The translations under genes were made by a program, and so were the position numbers. 45,064 nt of DNA from Hyphomicrobiales bacterium (GTDB lineage Bacteria; Pseudomonadota; Alphaproteobacteria; Rhizobiales; Beijerinckiaceae). Shown here in pieces: positions 18,054 through 27,190 of this stretch. The notes beneath the pieces are model-generated. The model did no database searches, had not been told where the DNA came from, and saw nothing but the letters and a program-made list of their open reading frames with translations. Position 1 is the stretch's first letter. Every line of letters begins with the position of its first letter. The stretch is from the NCBI GenBank assembly GCA_027483795.1, contig JAIXTT010000038.1, positions 1 to 45,064 of the forward strand. Direction: 5' to 3'.

Positions 18054-18392
18054 ATGAGTCACGCCGTTGAAGTCATGTCGCTGTCCGAAGGCGTGGGGAG
18101 GCTCGTGGATGCCTTCTCGCGGAACAAGACCCGTTTCGAAATCGACTATGAGCAAACTCTGATATTTCTTGCTCTCGGGAACTTGAACGTCGGCATCGGC
18201 GGCACCGATCTCCTGACGATCCAGTCGGTCAGCGTGACCTCCTTGAGCGCGATGACGTCGCTCCCGCGCGAAACGGTGCGGCGCAAGCTTCTGCAGCTCG
18301 AAGGCAAGCAGATGGTCCGCCGGTCGGGACCGGGCTACATCCTGCGGGATCTTGAAACCTGGACCGAATTCGCCAAATCCCTGATGCGCTGA
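18054..18392 (+). CDS. small winged-helix DNA-binding protein
   Basis: A 112-residue protein of uncertain family. The first half is helical. The second half holds a convincing winged helix-turn-helix: MTSLPRETVRRKLLQLEGKQ (about 67-86) followed by the wing MVRRSGPGYIL. This resembles MarR- or Crp-type DNA-binding domains without a recognisable ligand domain. The start at ATG 18054 follows a G-rich tract (GGGGGGGCGGG); a TTG 36 bases upstream is also in frame. It follows glcF in the same direction with an 86-base AT-rich gap and ends at a strong bidirectional terminator. Its regulatory target is unknown; glcDEF or the convergent tct operon are the nearest candidates. Confidence 0.75.
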   Translation: MSHAVEVMSLSEGVGRLVDAFSRNKTRFEIDYEQTLIFLALGNLNVGIGGTDLLTIQSVSVTSLSAMTSLPRETVRRKLLQLEGKQMVRRSGPGYILRDLETWTEFAKSLMR

Positions 18393-18424
18393 CGCGGCGC
18401 GGATCGGGCGACGACGACGCAACG

Positions 18425-18459
18425 AAAAAGGGCGGGTCCGAGACCCGCCCTTCGTTTTT
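18425..18459. terminator. bidirectional intrinsic terminator
   Basis: A 9-bp perfect stem GGGCGGGTC / GACCCGCCC with loop CGA is flanked by AAAAA on the left and TTCGTTTTT on the right. It therefore works for both the winged-helix gene (plus strand) and tctC (minus strand). It lies 32 bases after the former stop codon and 18 bases from the tctC stop. Confidence 0.92.
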
Positions 18460-18477
18460 CGGAAACGTGCCGAAGGA

Positions 18478-19440
18478 TCAGCGCGCCGCCTTCAGCACCG
18501 GGTTCCAGCGCTCGACTTCCTTGGCCACGAAGGCGCCGAGCCAGGCGGGGGTCTGCTCGTCCGCCGACGGCAGAACCGCGCCGAGATCGAGCAGACGCTT
18601 GCGGGTCGCCTCGTCGGCGAGCGCCTTGCGGAGCGCGTCGTTGAGCTTGGCCACCGCATCGGCGGACGTGCCCTTCGGGGCGAACATCGCGTTCCAGGCG
18701 CTCACCTGATACTGCGGAAGTCCGGCTTCGGTCGTGGTGGGCACGTCGGGAAGAGCGGGCGAACGGGTCGGCGTCGCGATCGCATAGGCGCGGATCGTGC
18801 CCGCGCGGATCTGCTCGGCGACGTTGACGATCTGGTCGGTCATGAAGTCGACCTGACCGGACACGAGGTCGTTCAGCGCCGGGCCCGTGCCCGTATAGGG
18901 CACCATCGTCGGCTTCGCGCCGATCATCGAACCGAGCAGGATGCCCGTCGAATGCGACACGGAACCCACGCCCGCATGGGCCAGGTTCAGCTTGTCCGCA
19001 TTGGCCTTCACATGGTCCGTGAAGCTCTTGAGGTCGTTCGCGGGGAACGCCTTCTTGGCGACGATCAGGATCGGGGTGCCCGCGGCGAGGCCGATCGGCT
19101 CGAAATCCTTCGTCGGATCATAGCGGAGGTTCGGATAAAGCGCCGGGGCCGCGCCGTGCGTGCCCATATGGCCCATCATGATCGTGTAGCCGTCATTGGC
19201 GGCCTGAGCCGCGCGCGTCGTTCCGGTCGTGCCGCCGGCGCCCGCGACGTTCTCGATCACGATCTGCTGGCCGAGCGTGCGGGACATGTGCTCGCCGACG
19301 ATGCGGGCGATCACGTCCGTCGGCCCGCCGGCGGCGAAGGGCACGATCATGGTGACGGGCTTGGCGGGATAGGTCTGCGCCGAGACGGAGCCGGCCGCGA
19401 GAGCGGCCGCCGCGAAGGCGAGCTTGGCAAGGAACTTCAT
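18478..19440 (-). CDS. tripartite tricarboxylate transporter substrate-binding protein (TctC/Bug family)
   Basis: Periplasmic binding protein of 320 residues. The signal peptide is clear: MKFLAKLAFAAAALAAGSVSAQ with cleavage after the Ala in VSA (about residue 21). The mature protein starts with the Bug-family pattern YPAKPVTMIVPFAAGGPTD, and HAGVGSVSHSTGILLGSM and PDVPTTTEAGLP are also typical. It delivers an unidentified carboxylate to the TctAB membrane pair encoded upstream. It is the last gene of tctB-tctA-tctC, separated from tctA by 99 bases that contain a strong hairpin, and it ends at an intrinsic terminator. The start at 19440 fits the signal peptide and is preceded by GGGAG. Confidence 0.93.
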   Translation of the reverse strand: MKFLAKLAFAAAALAAGSVSAQTYPAKPVTMIVPFAAGGPTDVIARIVGEHMSRTLGQQIVIENVAGAGGTTGTTRAAQAANDGYTIMMGHMGTHGAAPALYPNLRYDPTKDFEPIGLAAGTPILIVAKKAFPANDLKSFTDHVKANADKLNLAHAGVGSVSHSTGILLGSMIGAKPTMVPYTGTGPALNDLVSGQVDFMTDQIVNVAEQIRAGTIRAYAIATPTRSPALPDVPTTTEAGLPQYQVSAWNAMFAPKGTSADAVAKLNDALRKALADEATRKRLLDLGAVLPSADEQTPAWLGAFVAKEVERWNPVLKAAR

Positions 19441-19502
19441 TTCCGTTTTCTCCCCTGGGACCCGCAGGCCGTCGTTGCAACCTGCGCGACGTGTCGACAA
19501 GT

Positions 19503-19531
19503 GGGGCGTACCGCCGACCGGTACAAGCCCC
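19503..19531 (-). promoter_or_regulatory. strong hairpin between tctA and tctC
   Basis: GGGGC-GTACCG-CCGAC-CGGTAC-AA-GCCCC forms an 11-bp stem with one AA bulge. It lies 8 bases after the tctA stop and 62 bases before the tctC start. No T-run follows in the direction of transcription, so it is more likely an mRNA processing or stability element than a full terminator. Confidence 0.6.
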
Positions 19532-19539
19532 GTTGACGC

Positions 19540-21039
19540 TCACTCGGTGAACACTTCTTCGCGGCTCTTCCGGATGGCGGGCAGCAACGCGGCGACGACC
19601 AGGACCACCGCGACGAGCAGGAGCCCGCCGGACACCGGCCGTTCGACGAAGGTCATGAAATTGCCGCGCGACAGGATCAGCGCCTGACGGAGCTTCTCCT
19701 CCATCAGCTTGCCGAGGACGAAGCCCAGCAGCATCGGAGCGGGCTCGAAGCCGAACTTGATCAGCGCATAGCCGAAAAAGCCGAAGAAGGCGGTCATGAT
19801 GACCTGTTCGACCGAATTGTTGATCGAATAGATGCCGATGCAGCAGAACAGCAGGATCGCCGGGAAGAGCAGCCGATAGGGCACCTTCAGCAGGCGCGCC
19901 CAAAGGCCGACCAGCGGCAGATTGATGATCAGCAGCATCAGATTGCCGATCCACATCGACGCGATCATGCCCCAGAACAGCTGAGGATTCTTCGTCATCA
20001 CCTGCGGTCCGGGGATGATCCCGTGGATCGTCATCGCGCCGACCATCAGCGCCATCACGGCGTTCGGCGGAATGCCGAGCGTGAGCAGCGGGATGAAGGC
20101 GGTCTGCGCGCCCGCATTGTTGGCCGCCTCCGGCCCGGCCACGCCTTCGATCGCACCGCGTCCGAAGCGGCGCGGATCCTTGGCGAGCTTCTTCTCGATC
20201 GAATAGGAGGCGAAGGGACCGAGCACCGCGCCGTTGCCGGGCAGGATGCCGAGAGCCGCGCCGATGCCCGTCCCGCGGACGATCGGCAGCGCGGCCTGCT
20301 TGAAGTCTTCCTTGTTCGGCAGGAGCCGGCCGATCGACCCCCGCACCACGTCGCGCGCTTCGGGATTCTCGAGATTGCGGATGATTTCGGCGAAACCGAA
20401 GACGCCCATCGCGAGAACCGCGAATTCGATGCCGTCGGAGAGGTTCTCGATGCCGAAGGTCAGCCGCGGCTCGCCCGTTTCCAGGTCGGTGCCGATCGTG
20501 GACAGCAGCAGCCCCATGACGATCATGGCGAAGGCCTTCACGAGCGAGCCGCGCGCCAGAACCATGGCGAAGACGAGGCCCATCACCATCAGCGAGAAAT
20601 ATTCGGCCGGGCCGAAGAGCTGCGCGAGCTTGGTCAGCGGTGCGCCGAGCGCCGCGATCACGAGCGTGGCGACCGTGCCCGCGAAGAAGGACGCGATCGC
20701 GGCCATGCCCAGCGCGACGCCCGGCCGGCCCTGCTTGGCCATCTGATGCCCGTCGAGAACGGTCACGACCGAGGTCGCCTCGCCGGGAATGTTGACGAGG
20801 ATCGCGGTCGTCGAGCCGCCGTACTGCGCGCCGTAATAGATGCCGGCGAGCATGATCAGCGCGCCCGTCGGATCGATGCCGAAGGTGATCGGCAGCAGCA
20901 TCGCGATCGTCGCGATGGGGCCGACCCCGGGCAGAACCCCGATCAGCGTGCCGACGAGACACCCGATGAAGCAGAGCGCGATGTTGTTGAAGCTCAGCGC
21001 GACCGAAAAACCGAGCTCGAGATTGGAGATGAGGTCCAT
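19540..21039 (-). CDS. tripartite tricarboxylate transporter large permease TctA
   Basis: Large integral membrane subunit of 499 residues with about 11-12 hydrophobic segments, the normal TctA size. Family motifs are visible: GVLPGVGPIATIAMLLPITF near the N-terminus (about 38-57), YYGAQYGGSTTAILVNIPGE (about 88-107) and GILPGNGAVLGPFASYSIEK in the second half. It forms the sodium- or proton-driven channel with TctB and receives substrate from TctC. It begins 13 bases after tctB. Confidence 0.95.
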   Translation of the reverse strand: MDLISNLELGFSVALSFNNIALCFIGCLVGTLIGVLPGVGPIATIAMLLPITFGIDPTGALIMLAGIYYGAQYGGSTTAILVNIPGEATSVVTVLDGHQMAKQGRPGVALGMAAIASFFAGTVATLVIAALGAPLTKLAQLFGPAEYFSLMVMGLVFAMVLARGSLVKAFAMIVMGLLLSTIGTDLETGEPRLTFGIENLSDGIEFAVLAMGVFGFAEIIRNLENPEARDVVRGSIGRLLPNKEDFKQAALPIVRGTGIGAALGILPGNGAVLGPFASYSIEKKLAKDPRRFGRGAIEGVAGPEAANNAGAQTAFIPLLTLGIPPNAVMALMVGAMTIHGIIPGPQVMTKNPQLFWGMIASMWIGNLMLLIINLPLVGLWARLLKVPYRLLFPAILLFCCIGIYSINNSVEQVIMTAFFGFFGYALIKFGFEPAPMLLGFVLGKLMEEKLRQALILSRGNFMTFVERPVSGGLLLVAVVLVVAALLPAIRKSREEVFTE

Positions 21040-21052
21040 GACGGTTCTCGGC

Positions 21053-21535
21053 TCAGGGCAGCTTGAGGATCGGGATCGGCAAGCGCAGCAGCACGTTGAA
21101 GAGCACGATGCAGACCGCCGTCAGCACGACGGCGAAGATCGCCGTCTCCTTGAACCGCGCCTCGGGCGAGGCATAGGCCCCCGCGATCATGGCGAGCGGC
21201 CCCGCCACCACGAGGCCGAAATTGCGGATGGTGAAGGCGAAGAGAAGGATGCTGCCGAGGATGAAGACCGGACCGCGGATCGACCAGCGTTCGAGCGTCG
21301 AGCCGTCCTTGAGGAAGGACGATGCGATCAGCGCGATGCCCGCTCCGCCGAGAATGACCGCCAGGGCCCGCGGCAGCATCCCGGGCCCGAAGGACCGCAG
21401 CGTGCCCATCGCGAGTTCCGTGGTCTGCCACAAAGCGAGGCCCGCAAGGCCGAGAAGAAAGAGTCCCGCCGCCGCGTCCTGCGGCGACCGCACGGGCGAC
21501 GATCGCTTCTCGCCGCTCCCCGTCGCATCCGTCAT
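21053..21535 (-). CDS. tripartite tricarboxylate transporter small permease TctB
   Basis: Small membrane subunit of 160 residues with four predicted helices (about 20-37, 50-68, 85-115 and 125-150), as expected for TctB. Its sequence is weakly conserved in the family, and the assignment rests on topology and the adjacent tctA. The start at ATG 21535 follows GAGGGG; the frame is open further upstream without supporting features. First gene of the tctB-tctA-tctC operon. Confidence 0.88.
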   Translation of the reverse strand: MTDATGSGEKRSSPVRSPQDAAAGLFLLGLAGLALWQTTELAMGTLRSFGPGMLPRALAVILGGAGIALIASSFLKDGSTLERWSIRGPVFILGSILLFAFTIRNFGLVVAGPLAMIAGAYASPEARFKETAIFAVVLTAVCIVLFNVLLRLPIPILKLP

Positions 21536-21620
21536 GTGCCACCCCTCGGCATCGAGCCCGTCGGGCTCAAGCTTCGATGAAAGTTGTGCGACATTCGGTG
21601 TCCGACGGCAACCCGGGATT

Positions 21621-22598
21621 CTAGCCCGCGACCAAGGCCCCGAGCGATACGTAGAGCGGAATTCCCAATGCCAGATTGAAGGGGAAGGTGACCCCCAACG
21701 AGAGGGTGAGCGCGGGCATCGGGTCGATGTCGGGCAGAGCGAGCCGCATGGCCGCGGGCACCGCGATGTAGGAGGCGGAGGCGGCGAGCGTGATGAACAC
21801 GGCCGCACCGCCCGCCGAGAGGCCCGACGCCAAGGCGAGCGGGGCGGCAAGCATCGCGCCGATCAGCGGCATCAGGATCGCGAAGGCCAGCACGCCCGGG
21901 CTCAGATGCTTGCGGCCCGTCTGCCAGCCGCGCCCCGCCACGAGGCCCATGTCGAGCAGGAACAGGCAGAGGAAGCCCGCGAAGGGATCGACGAGGAAGG
22001 GTTTCAGCGCGGTCATGCCCCGGTCGCCCGTCGCCGCGCCGATCGCGAAGGCGCCGATCAGCATGACGACCGAACCGTTGAACGCGACCTCCCGGAACAA
22101 TTCCTTGTTGCTCGCCTTCTGCGCGGTCCCGCCCGAGCGGCGCGCGAGAAGCAGCGCGGAGATGATGGCGGGCGTCTCCATGGCCGCGGCGACGGCCACC
22201 AGATGCCCCTCGAAGGGAATGCCGAAACGCTCCAGAGCCGCCGTGATCGCCACGAAGGTGACGGCCGAGATCGATCCGTAATGGCCCGCGATCGCCGCGG
22301 CCCGGACCGGGTCGAGCTTCGTCATGCGGCGCAGCAGGGCGTAGGCGATGAAGGGCATGCCGAACGAAAGAAGGACGCCCGAAGCCAGCGAGGCGAAGAC
22401 GGTCCCGTCGAGACCGTGGCGCGCGAGTTCCGCGCCGCCCTTGAAGCCGATCGCCATCAGAAGATAGAGCGACAGGAATCGCGCCACCGCATCGGGCACC
22501 ACGAGATCCGACCGAAGAAGAGCGGCGCCCGCGCCCAGAATGAAGAAGAGGACCATCGGGCTGGTCAGGTTCTGGACGGCGAGATCAAGGACGTTCAT
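21621..22598 (-). CDS. Sbt_1 (SbtA-like) sodium-dependent permease
   Basis: Membrane protein of 325 residues with about ten hydrophobic helices arranged as two inverted halves. It matches the Sbt_1/DUF897 family typified by the cyanobacterial bicarbonate transporter SbtA. Recognisable parts are MNVLDLAVQNLTSPMVLFF at the start, LSLYLLMAIGFKGGAELA (about 51-68), AGHYGSISAVTFVAITAALE and, near the end, LAASASYIAVPAAMRLALP. Many heterotrophs carry this family without a carbon-concentrating mechanism, so bicarbonate is only one possible substrate. It diverges from terC across a 178-bp AT-rich region with duplicated motifs. The tctB start lies 85 bases downstream of its stop on the same strand. 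Confidence 0.87.
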   Translation of the reverse strand: MNVLDLAVQNLTSPMVLFFILGAGAALLRSDLVVPDAVARFLSLYLLMAIGFKGGAELARHGLDGTVFASLASGVLLSFGMPFIAYALLRRMTKLDPVRAAAIAGHYGSISAVTFVAITAALERFGIPFEGHLVAVAAAMETPAIISALLLARRSGGTAQKASNKELFREVAFNGSVVMLIGAFAIGAATGDRGMTALKPFLVDPFAGFLCLFLLDMGLVAGRGWQTGRKHLSPGVLAFAILMPLIGAMLAAPLALASGLSAGGAAVFITLAASASYIAVPAAMRLALPDIDPMPALTLSLGVTFPFNLALGIPLYVSLGALVAG

Positions 22599-22629
22599 GG
22601 CGGCTCCGCTGCATGGCGGCGCGGAACCT

Positions 22630-22724
22630 ATTGCAACGCACAATCGACGACTAATTGATAGTTCGCCGTTCAATCATTGCAAATCACAATATGAAAGCGT
22701 GATTGTCCACGATTTCGCCGTTCA
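22630..22724. promoter_or_regulatory. duplicated control block between sbt and terC
   Basis: ATTGCAACGCACAAT (22630-22644) recurs as ATTGCAAATCACAAT (22676-22690) with 13 of 15 matches. TTCGCCGTTCA (22662-22672) recurs exactly at 22714-22724. The 15-mers contain TTG-N9-CAA, the T-N11-A interrupted dyad typical of LysR-type regulator sites. The block lies in the most AT-rich DNA nearby and is well placed to control both divergent genes. No regulator gene adjoins it. Confidence 0.55.
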
Positions 22725-22776
22725 GGAGCGCGAGTCGGCATTGCGCGAGCCCCGAGAACGCGTTACGGGCGTTTCC

Positions 22777-23463
22777 ATGGAACTCGGCCTCCCCCTTCTC
22801 GCATCCATCCTCCAGATCATCTGGATCGACATCCTGCTTTCGGGCGACAATGCGGTCGTGATCGCATTGGCATGTCGTTCCCTGCCGCCGCGCCAGAAGC
22901 GCATCGGCATCATTCTCGGGGCGGGGGCCGCGATCGTCCTCCGGATCCTGTTCGCGCTGATCATCAGCTATCTGCTCGAAGTGCCGTTCCTGCTGCTCAT
23001 CGGCGGCGTGTTGCTGCTCTGGATCGCGGTGAAGCTGATCACCGGAGAGGCCGAACACGAGTCCGAAGTCTCCGAGAGCGAGAATCTTTGGGGCGCGGTC
23101 CGCACGATCGTCATCGCCGACGCCGTGATGAGCTTCGACAACGTCATCGCGATCGCCGCCGCCTCGCACGGCAATCCCTGGCTCTTCATCTTCGGCCTCG
23201 CCTTGTCGGTGCCGCTGATCGTGATGGGCTCGACGATGATCATGGCGCTGATCTCCCGCTTCCCGGCCTTCGTCTGGGCGGGCGCCGCGCTCCTCGGCTG
23301 GGTCGGCGGCGACGTGCTGGTGTCCGATCCCTTCCTCACCGCGCGGATCGGGGCGGAATATGCCGCGAGCCTGAAATATCCCTCCGCCGCGATCGGTGCG
23401 ATCATCGTTCTGATCATCGGCTTCGCGCTGACCCGTCTCAAGCCCAAGCACCACGAAGCCTGA
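22777..23463 (+). CDS. TerC/YjbE family integral membrane protein
   Basis: TerC-family membrane protein of 228 residues with about seven helices. The paired acidic motifs that define the family are present: WIDILLSGDNAVVIALA (about 18-34) and DAVMSFDNVIAIAAASHG (about 112-129). YjbE/TerC homologues in other bacteria export manganese or load metals onto secreted enzymes; metal efflux here is inferred. The start at ATG 22777 gives the normal YjbE N-terminus but lacks a good ribosome-binding site; a TTG at 22741 behind GGAG is the alternative. azlC follows by 4 bases, so terC-azlC-azlD form one unit. No yybP-ykoY manganese riboswitch is seen upstream. Confidence 0.9.
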   Translation: MELGLPLLASILQIIWIDILLSGDNAVVIALACRSLPPRQKRIGIILGAGAAIVLRILFALIISYLLEVPFLLLIGGVLLLWIAVKLITGEAEHESEVSESENLWGAVRTIVIADAVMSFDNVIAIAAASHGNPWLFIFGLALSVPLIVMGSTMIMALISRFPAFVWAGAALLGWVGGDVLVSDPFLTARIGAEYAASLKYPSAAIGAIIVLIIGFALTRLKPKHHEA

Positions 23464-23467
23464 GCGC

Positions 23468-24190
23468 ATGGACGCGGAGGCTGCGCCGCGGCCTTTCGTG
23501 TCGCGTGACGGGATGATGTTGGGCGCGCGTCTCACCGTGCCCTTCATTCCGGGTCTCGTGATCTACGGCAGCGCCTTCGGCACGGCGGCCGCGCAGAAGG
23601 GTCTGACCCTTTCCGAATCCATGCTGTCGAGCGCCATCGTCTTCGCCGGCGCCGCACAGCTCGTCTCGCTCGAATTGTGGCGCGACAACTGGACCTTCGC
23701 CTCGATCCTCGCGATCACCCTCCTCGTGATGACCGTGAATGCGCGGATGCTCCTGATGGGGGCCTCGCTGCAGCCATGGCTGCACGGCATCGACGGCCGC
23801 GTGCTGTGGCCCGGCATCCACCTGATGACCGACGCCAATTGGATCATCGCCGAGCGCTATCGCAGCGACGGAGGCCGCGATGCCGGCGTCCTCTTCGGCA
23901 GCGGCGTGCTGCAATGGATCATCTGGGTTCTGGCCGTGATCCCCGGCTATATGGCCGGATCGCTCGTCGAGGAACCGCGCCGCTACGGCCTCGATCTCGT
24001 GATGCCGATCATCTTCGCGGGCATGCTCGTGCCGATCTGGAAGGGCAAGCAGGATCTCGTGCCTTGGGGCGTGGCGGGCGCCGTCGCGCTGACGACCTCC
24101 GCGCTCGTTCCGGGCTATGCCTTCATCGTGGCGGGCGCGCTCAGCGGCGCCTTGACCGCCGCGCTGCTGCCGGTGCGCGACCATGGCTGA
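23468..24190 (+). CDS. azlC: AzlC family branched-chain amino acid exporter, large subunit
   Basis: AzlC-family permease of 240 residues with about seven or eight membrane helices. Typical stretches are FIPGLVIYGSAFGTAAAQKG (about 26-45), FAGAAQLVSLELW (about 59-71) and VMTVNARMLLMGASLQPWL (about 86-104). AzlC works with the small AzlD to export branched-chain amino acids or analogues. The azlD start lies inside its last codons (8-base overlap). It follows terC by 4 bases. Confidence 0.92.
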   Translation: MDAEAAPRPFVSRDGMMLGARLTVPFIPGLVIYGSAFGTAAAQKGLTLSESMLSSAIVFAGAAQLVSLELWRDNWTFASILAITLLVMTVNARMLLMGASLQPWLHGIDGRVLWPGIHLMTDANWIIAERYRSDGGRDAGVLFGSGVLQWIIWVLAVIPGYMAGSLVEEPRRYGLDLVMPIIFAGMLVPIWKGKQDLVPWGVAGAVALTTSALVPGYAFIVAGALSGALTAALLPVRDHG

Positions 24191-24503
24191 TCTTCTCGGC
24201 CCCGTCGCGCCCGACGCCGCGCTCGCTCTGATCTGCATGGCCTTCGCGACCTGGCTGTGCCGGGCGGGCGGCGTCTGGTTGATGACGCATGTCCCCATCA
24301 CGCCGCGCGTCCGTCGGGGCCTTTCGGCCCTGCCGGGCTCGATCATGATCGCGACCGTGCTGCCCATCGCCGTGAAGTCGGGGCCCGCCGCCATCGCCGC
24401 GCTCGTCGCCGCGATCCTCGCGATGCTGAAATGGCGCAAGGAGGTGATCGCGCTGGGCGCGGGCCTCCTGACGGTCTCCCTCCTGCGCGCCGCGGGCCTC
24501 TAG
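24183..24503 (+). CDS. azlD: AzlD family branched-chain amino acid exporter, small subunit
   Basis: Small hydrophobic protein of 106 residues with three or four helices, matching AzlD. The family-like segment CMAFATWLCRAGGVWLM (about 19-35) is followed by a helix-rich C-terminus. The overlap with azlC supports a two-subunit exporter. Its stop codon TAG shares the palindrome CTAG with the stop codon of the convergent phosphatase gene. Confidence 0.9.
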   Translation: MADLLGPVAPDAALALICMAFATWLCRAGGVWLMTHVPITPRVRRGLSALPGSIMIATVLPIAVKSGPAAIAALVAAILAMLKWRKEVIALGAGLLTVSLLRAAGL

Positions 24504-24952
24504 CGCAGCCGCGCGGTGATCTTGTCGGCCAGCATGTCGCGCACCGCGCGATAGTGCTGCAGCACCTGATCGCGCGAGCCCTGACCGACGGCCGCCGACG
24601 GATCGGGGGTCGGCCAATACTCGACGTCCGCATCCACGGTGCGGGTGAGGTCGAGCGCCTTGTGATGCGCTTCGGGGCTCAGGGTCACGATCAGGTCGAA
24701 ATTCAGCCCCTCCCACTCCTCGAGGTCTTCGAAGGTGCGGGGCTTGTGCTTGGAGGCGTCGATGCCGATCTCGTCGAGCACGGCGGCGGCGAAGCCGTCG
24801 GTCTCGCCCTTCTTCACGCCCGCCGACTGCACGTAGAGCGACTTGCCGAAATAATGCCGGGCGATGGCCTCGGCCATGGGCGAACGGATGGAATTCTGGC
24901 CGCAGGCGAAGAGCACCGCCTGTACCTTCCGCCCCGTCGCGGTCTCGGCCAT
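24500..24952 (-). CDS. low-molecular-weight protein-tyrosine-phosphatase-like protein
   Basis: A 150-residue member of the LMW phosphatase/arsenate reductase superfamily. The catalytic P-loop is ACGQNSIRSPMAE (about residues 16-28), keeping Cys, Arg and Ser of CX5R(S). The general-acid region appears as PTPDPSAAVGQG near residue 115. This form is regularly found after hisD and UPF0262 in Rhizobiales, and it is unclear whether the substrate is a phosphotyrosine protein or arsenate. It begins 7 bases after the UPF0262 stop. The infA/maf genes that often follow in this order are absent; azlD converges instead. Confidence 0.87.
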   Translation of the reverse strand: MAETATGRKVQAVLFACGQNSIRSPMAEAIARHYFGKSLYVQSAGVKKGETDGFAAAVLDEIGIDASKHKPRTFEDLEEWEGLNFDLIVTLSPEAHHKALDLTRTVDADVEYWPTPDPSAAVGQGSRDQVLQHYRAVRDMLADKITARLR

Positions 24953-24959
24953 TCTGCCC

Positions 24960-25445
24960 TCAGCCCTTGAAATGCAGCGCCGCGACGAGGGTGAAGAGAC
25001 GACGCGCGGTGTCGAAATCGATCTCGACCTTTCCGGACAATCGTTCGAGCAGGAGATGGGCCGCTTCGTCGTGAAGGCCGCGACGCCCCATGTCGATGGC
25101 CTCGATCTGGGCGGCGCTCGCCGTCCTGATCGCCGCGTAATAGCTCTCGCAGACGAGGAAATAGTCCTTCACCACGCGCCGGAGCGGCGTCAGCGAGAGG
25201 ATATGCGTCACCACCCGCAGCCCGCCGTCGTCATGCACGTCGAGGGCGAGCTTGTTCGACACGAGCGAGACATGCAGCGTATAGGGCCCGCCGTCATGCG
25301 CGGCGGGCGAGAAGCTGTTCGACTCGATCAGGTCGTAGATCGCGATCGCCCGTTCATGCTCCTGTTCGGGTCCGCCGCGACCGATGGAGGCCTCGTCGAG
25401 CGTGACGGCGATCAGCCGCTTCCTCGGATCGCGCGTGTCCGACAT
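24960..25445 (-). CDS. UPF0262 family protein
   Basis: A 161-residue protein of the uncharacterised UPF0262 family, almost confined to alphaproteobacteria. Typical parts are [14 protein letters not shown] at the start, [19 protein letters not shown] (about 30-48) and [20 protein letters not shown] (about 84-103). It has no signal peptide or membrane segment, so it is probably cytosolic. It lies 7 bases after hisD and 7 before the phosphatase, and this invariant position is the only functional clue. The ATG at 25445 was chosen over an upstream in-frame ATG inside hisD. Confidence 0.92.
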   Translation of the reverse strand: MSDTRDPRKRLIAVTLDEASIGRGGPEQEHERAIAIYDLIESNSFSPAAHDGGPYTLHVSLVSNKLALDVHDDGGLRVVTHILSLTPLRRVVKDYFLVCESYYAAIRTASAAQIEAIDMGRRGLHDEAAHLLLERLSGKVEIDFDTARRLFTLVAALHFKG

Positions 25446-25452
25446 GGCGCCC

Positions 25453-26748
<1,296 letters not shown>

Positions 26749-26749
26749 T

Positions 26750-27190
26750 TCAGGACTCGTCCTTGTCGAGAGCGTGGTCCGGCACGTGTTCGGTCGACCA
26801 CATCGGTCCGAGATCGGACATGGCGGCTTCGAGGCATTCCACGTCGAGCGCCACCGCGCGCTCGCCCGAGAACACGATCGTCAACACGCCCGCGGGCGCA
26901 TCCGTCTCCTCGAAGGTGACCGCGAGAAGGTTGAGCACCTCCTCGCCCGCCCCCTGCGGGATCTTGAACCGTCTGGCGCGGGTCACGCGGTCGACATGCA
27001 GGCCCGTCCGACGTCGGCGCCTTTCGCCCGTCGCCGCACCTTCCCAATCGAAGCGGTTCACGACCAGCGCGAAGCGCTTCTCGGCGGGCAGAAAGGCCAT
27101 GTCGGCGACCTTGACCACCGCATCCTGCAGATGCGCGGACATCACCGCGAGATCGTCGGCGTCGAAGGCGAGGAGCTTCAGCTTGTCCAT
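26750..27190 (-). CDS. DUF2948 family protein
   Basis: A 146-residue protein of DUF2948, a family of unknown function found mainly in alphaproteobacteria. It starts MDKLKLLAFDADDLAVMSAH and carries the conserved FLPAEKRFALVVNRFDWE (about 33-50) and LNLLAVTFEETDAPAGVLTI (about 86-105). It has no membrane segment or cofactor motif. It sits between murA and hisD, one base before hisD, and so is probably co-translated with hisD. The start is the ATG at 27190. Confidence 0.9.
   Translation of the reverse strand: MDKLKLLAFDADDLAVMSAHLQDAVVKVADMAFLPAEKRFALVVNRFDWEGAATGERRRRRTGLHVDRVTRARRFKIPQGAGEEVLNLLAVTFEETDAPAGVLTIVFSGERAVALDVECLEAAMSDLGPMWSTEHVPDHALDKDES

Noticed and set aside
22599-22776. Possible yybP-ykoY manganese riboswitch upstream of terC
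   Set aside because: The conserved GGGGAGUAG-type core and helices are absent; the gap holds repeats and AT-rich DNA instead.
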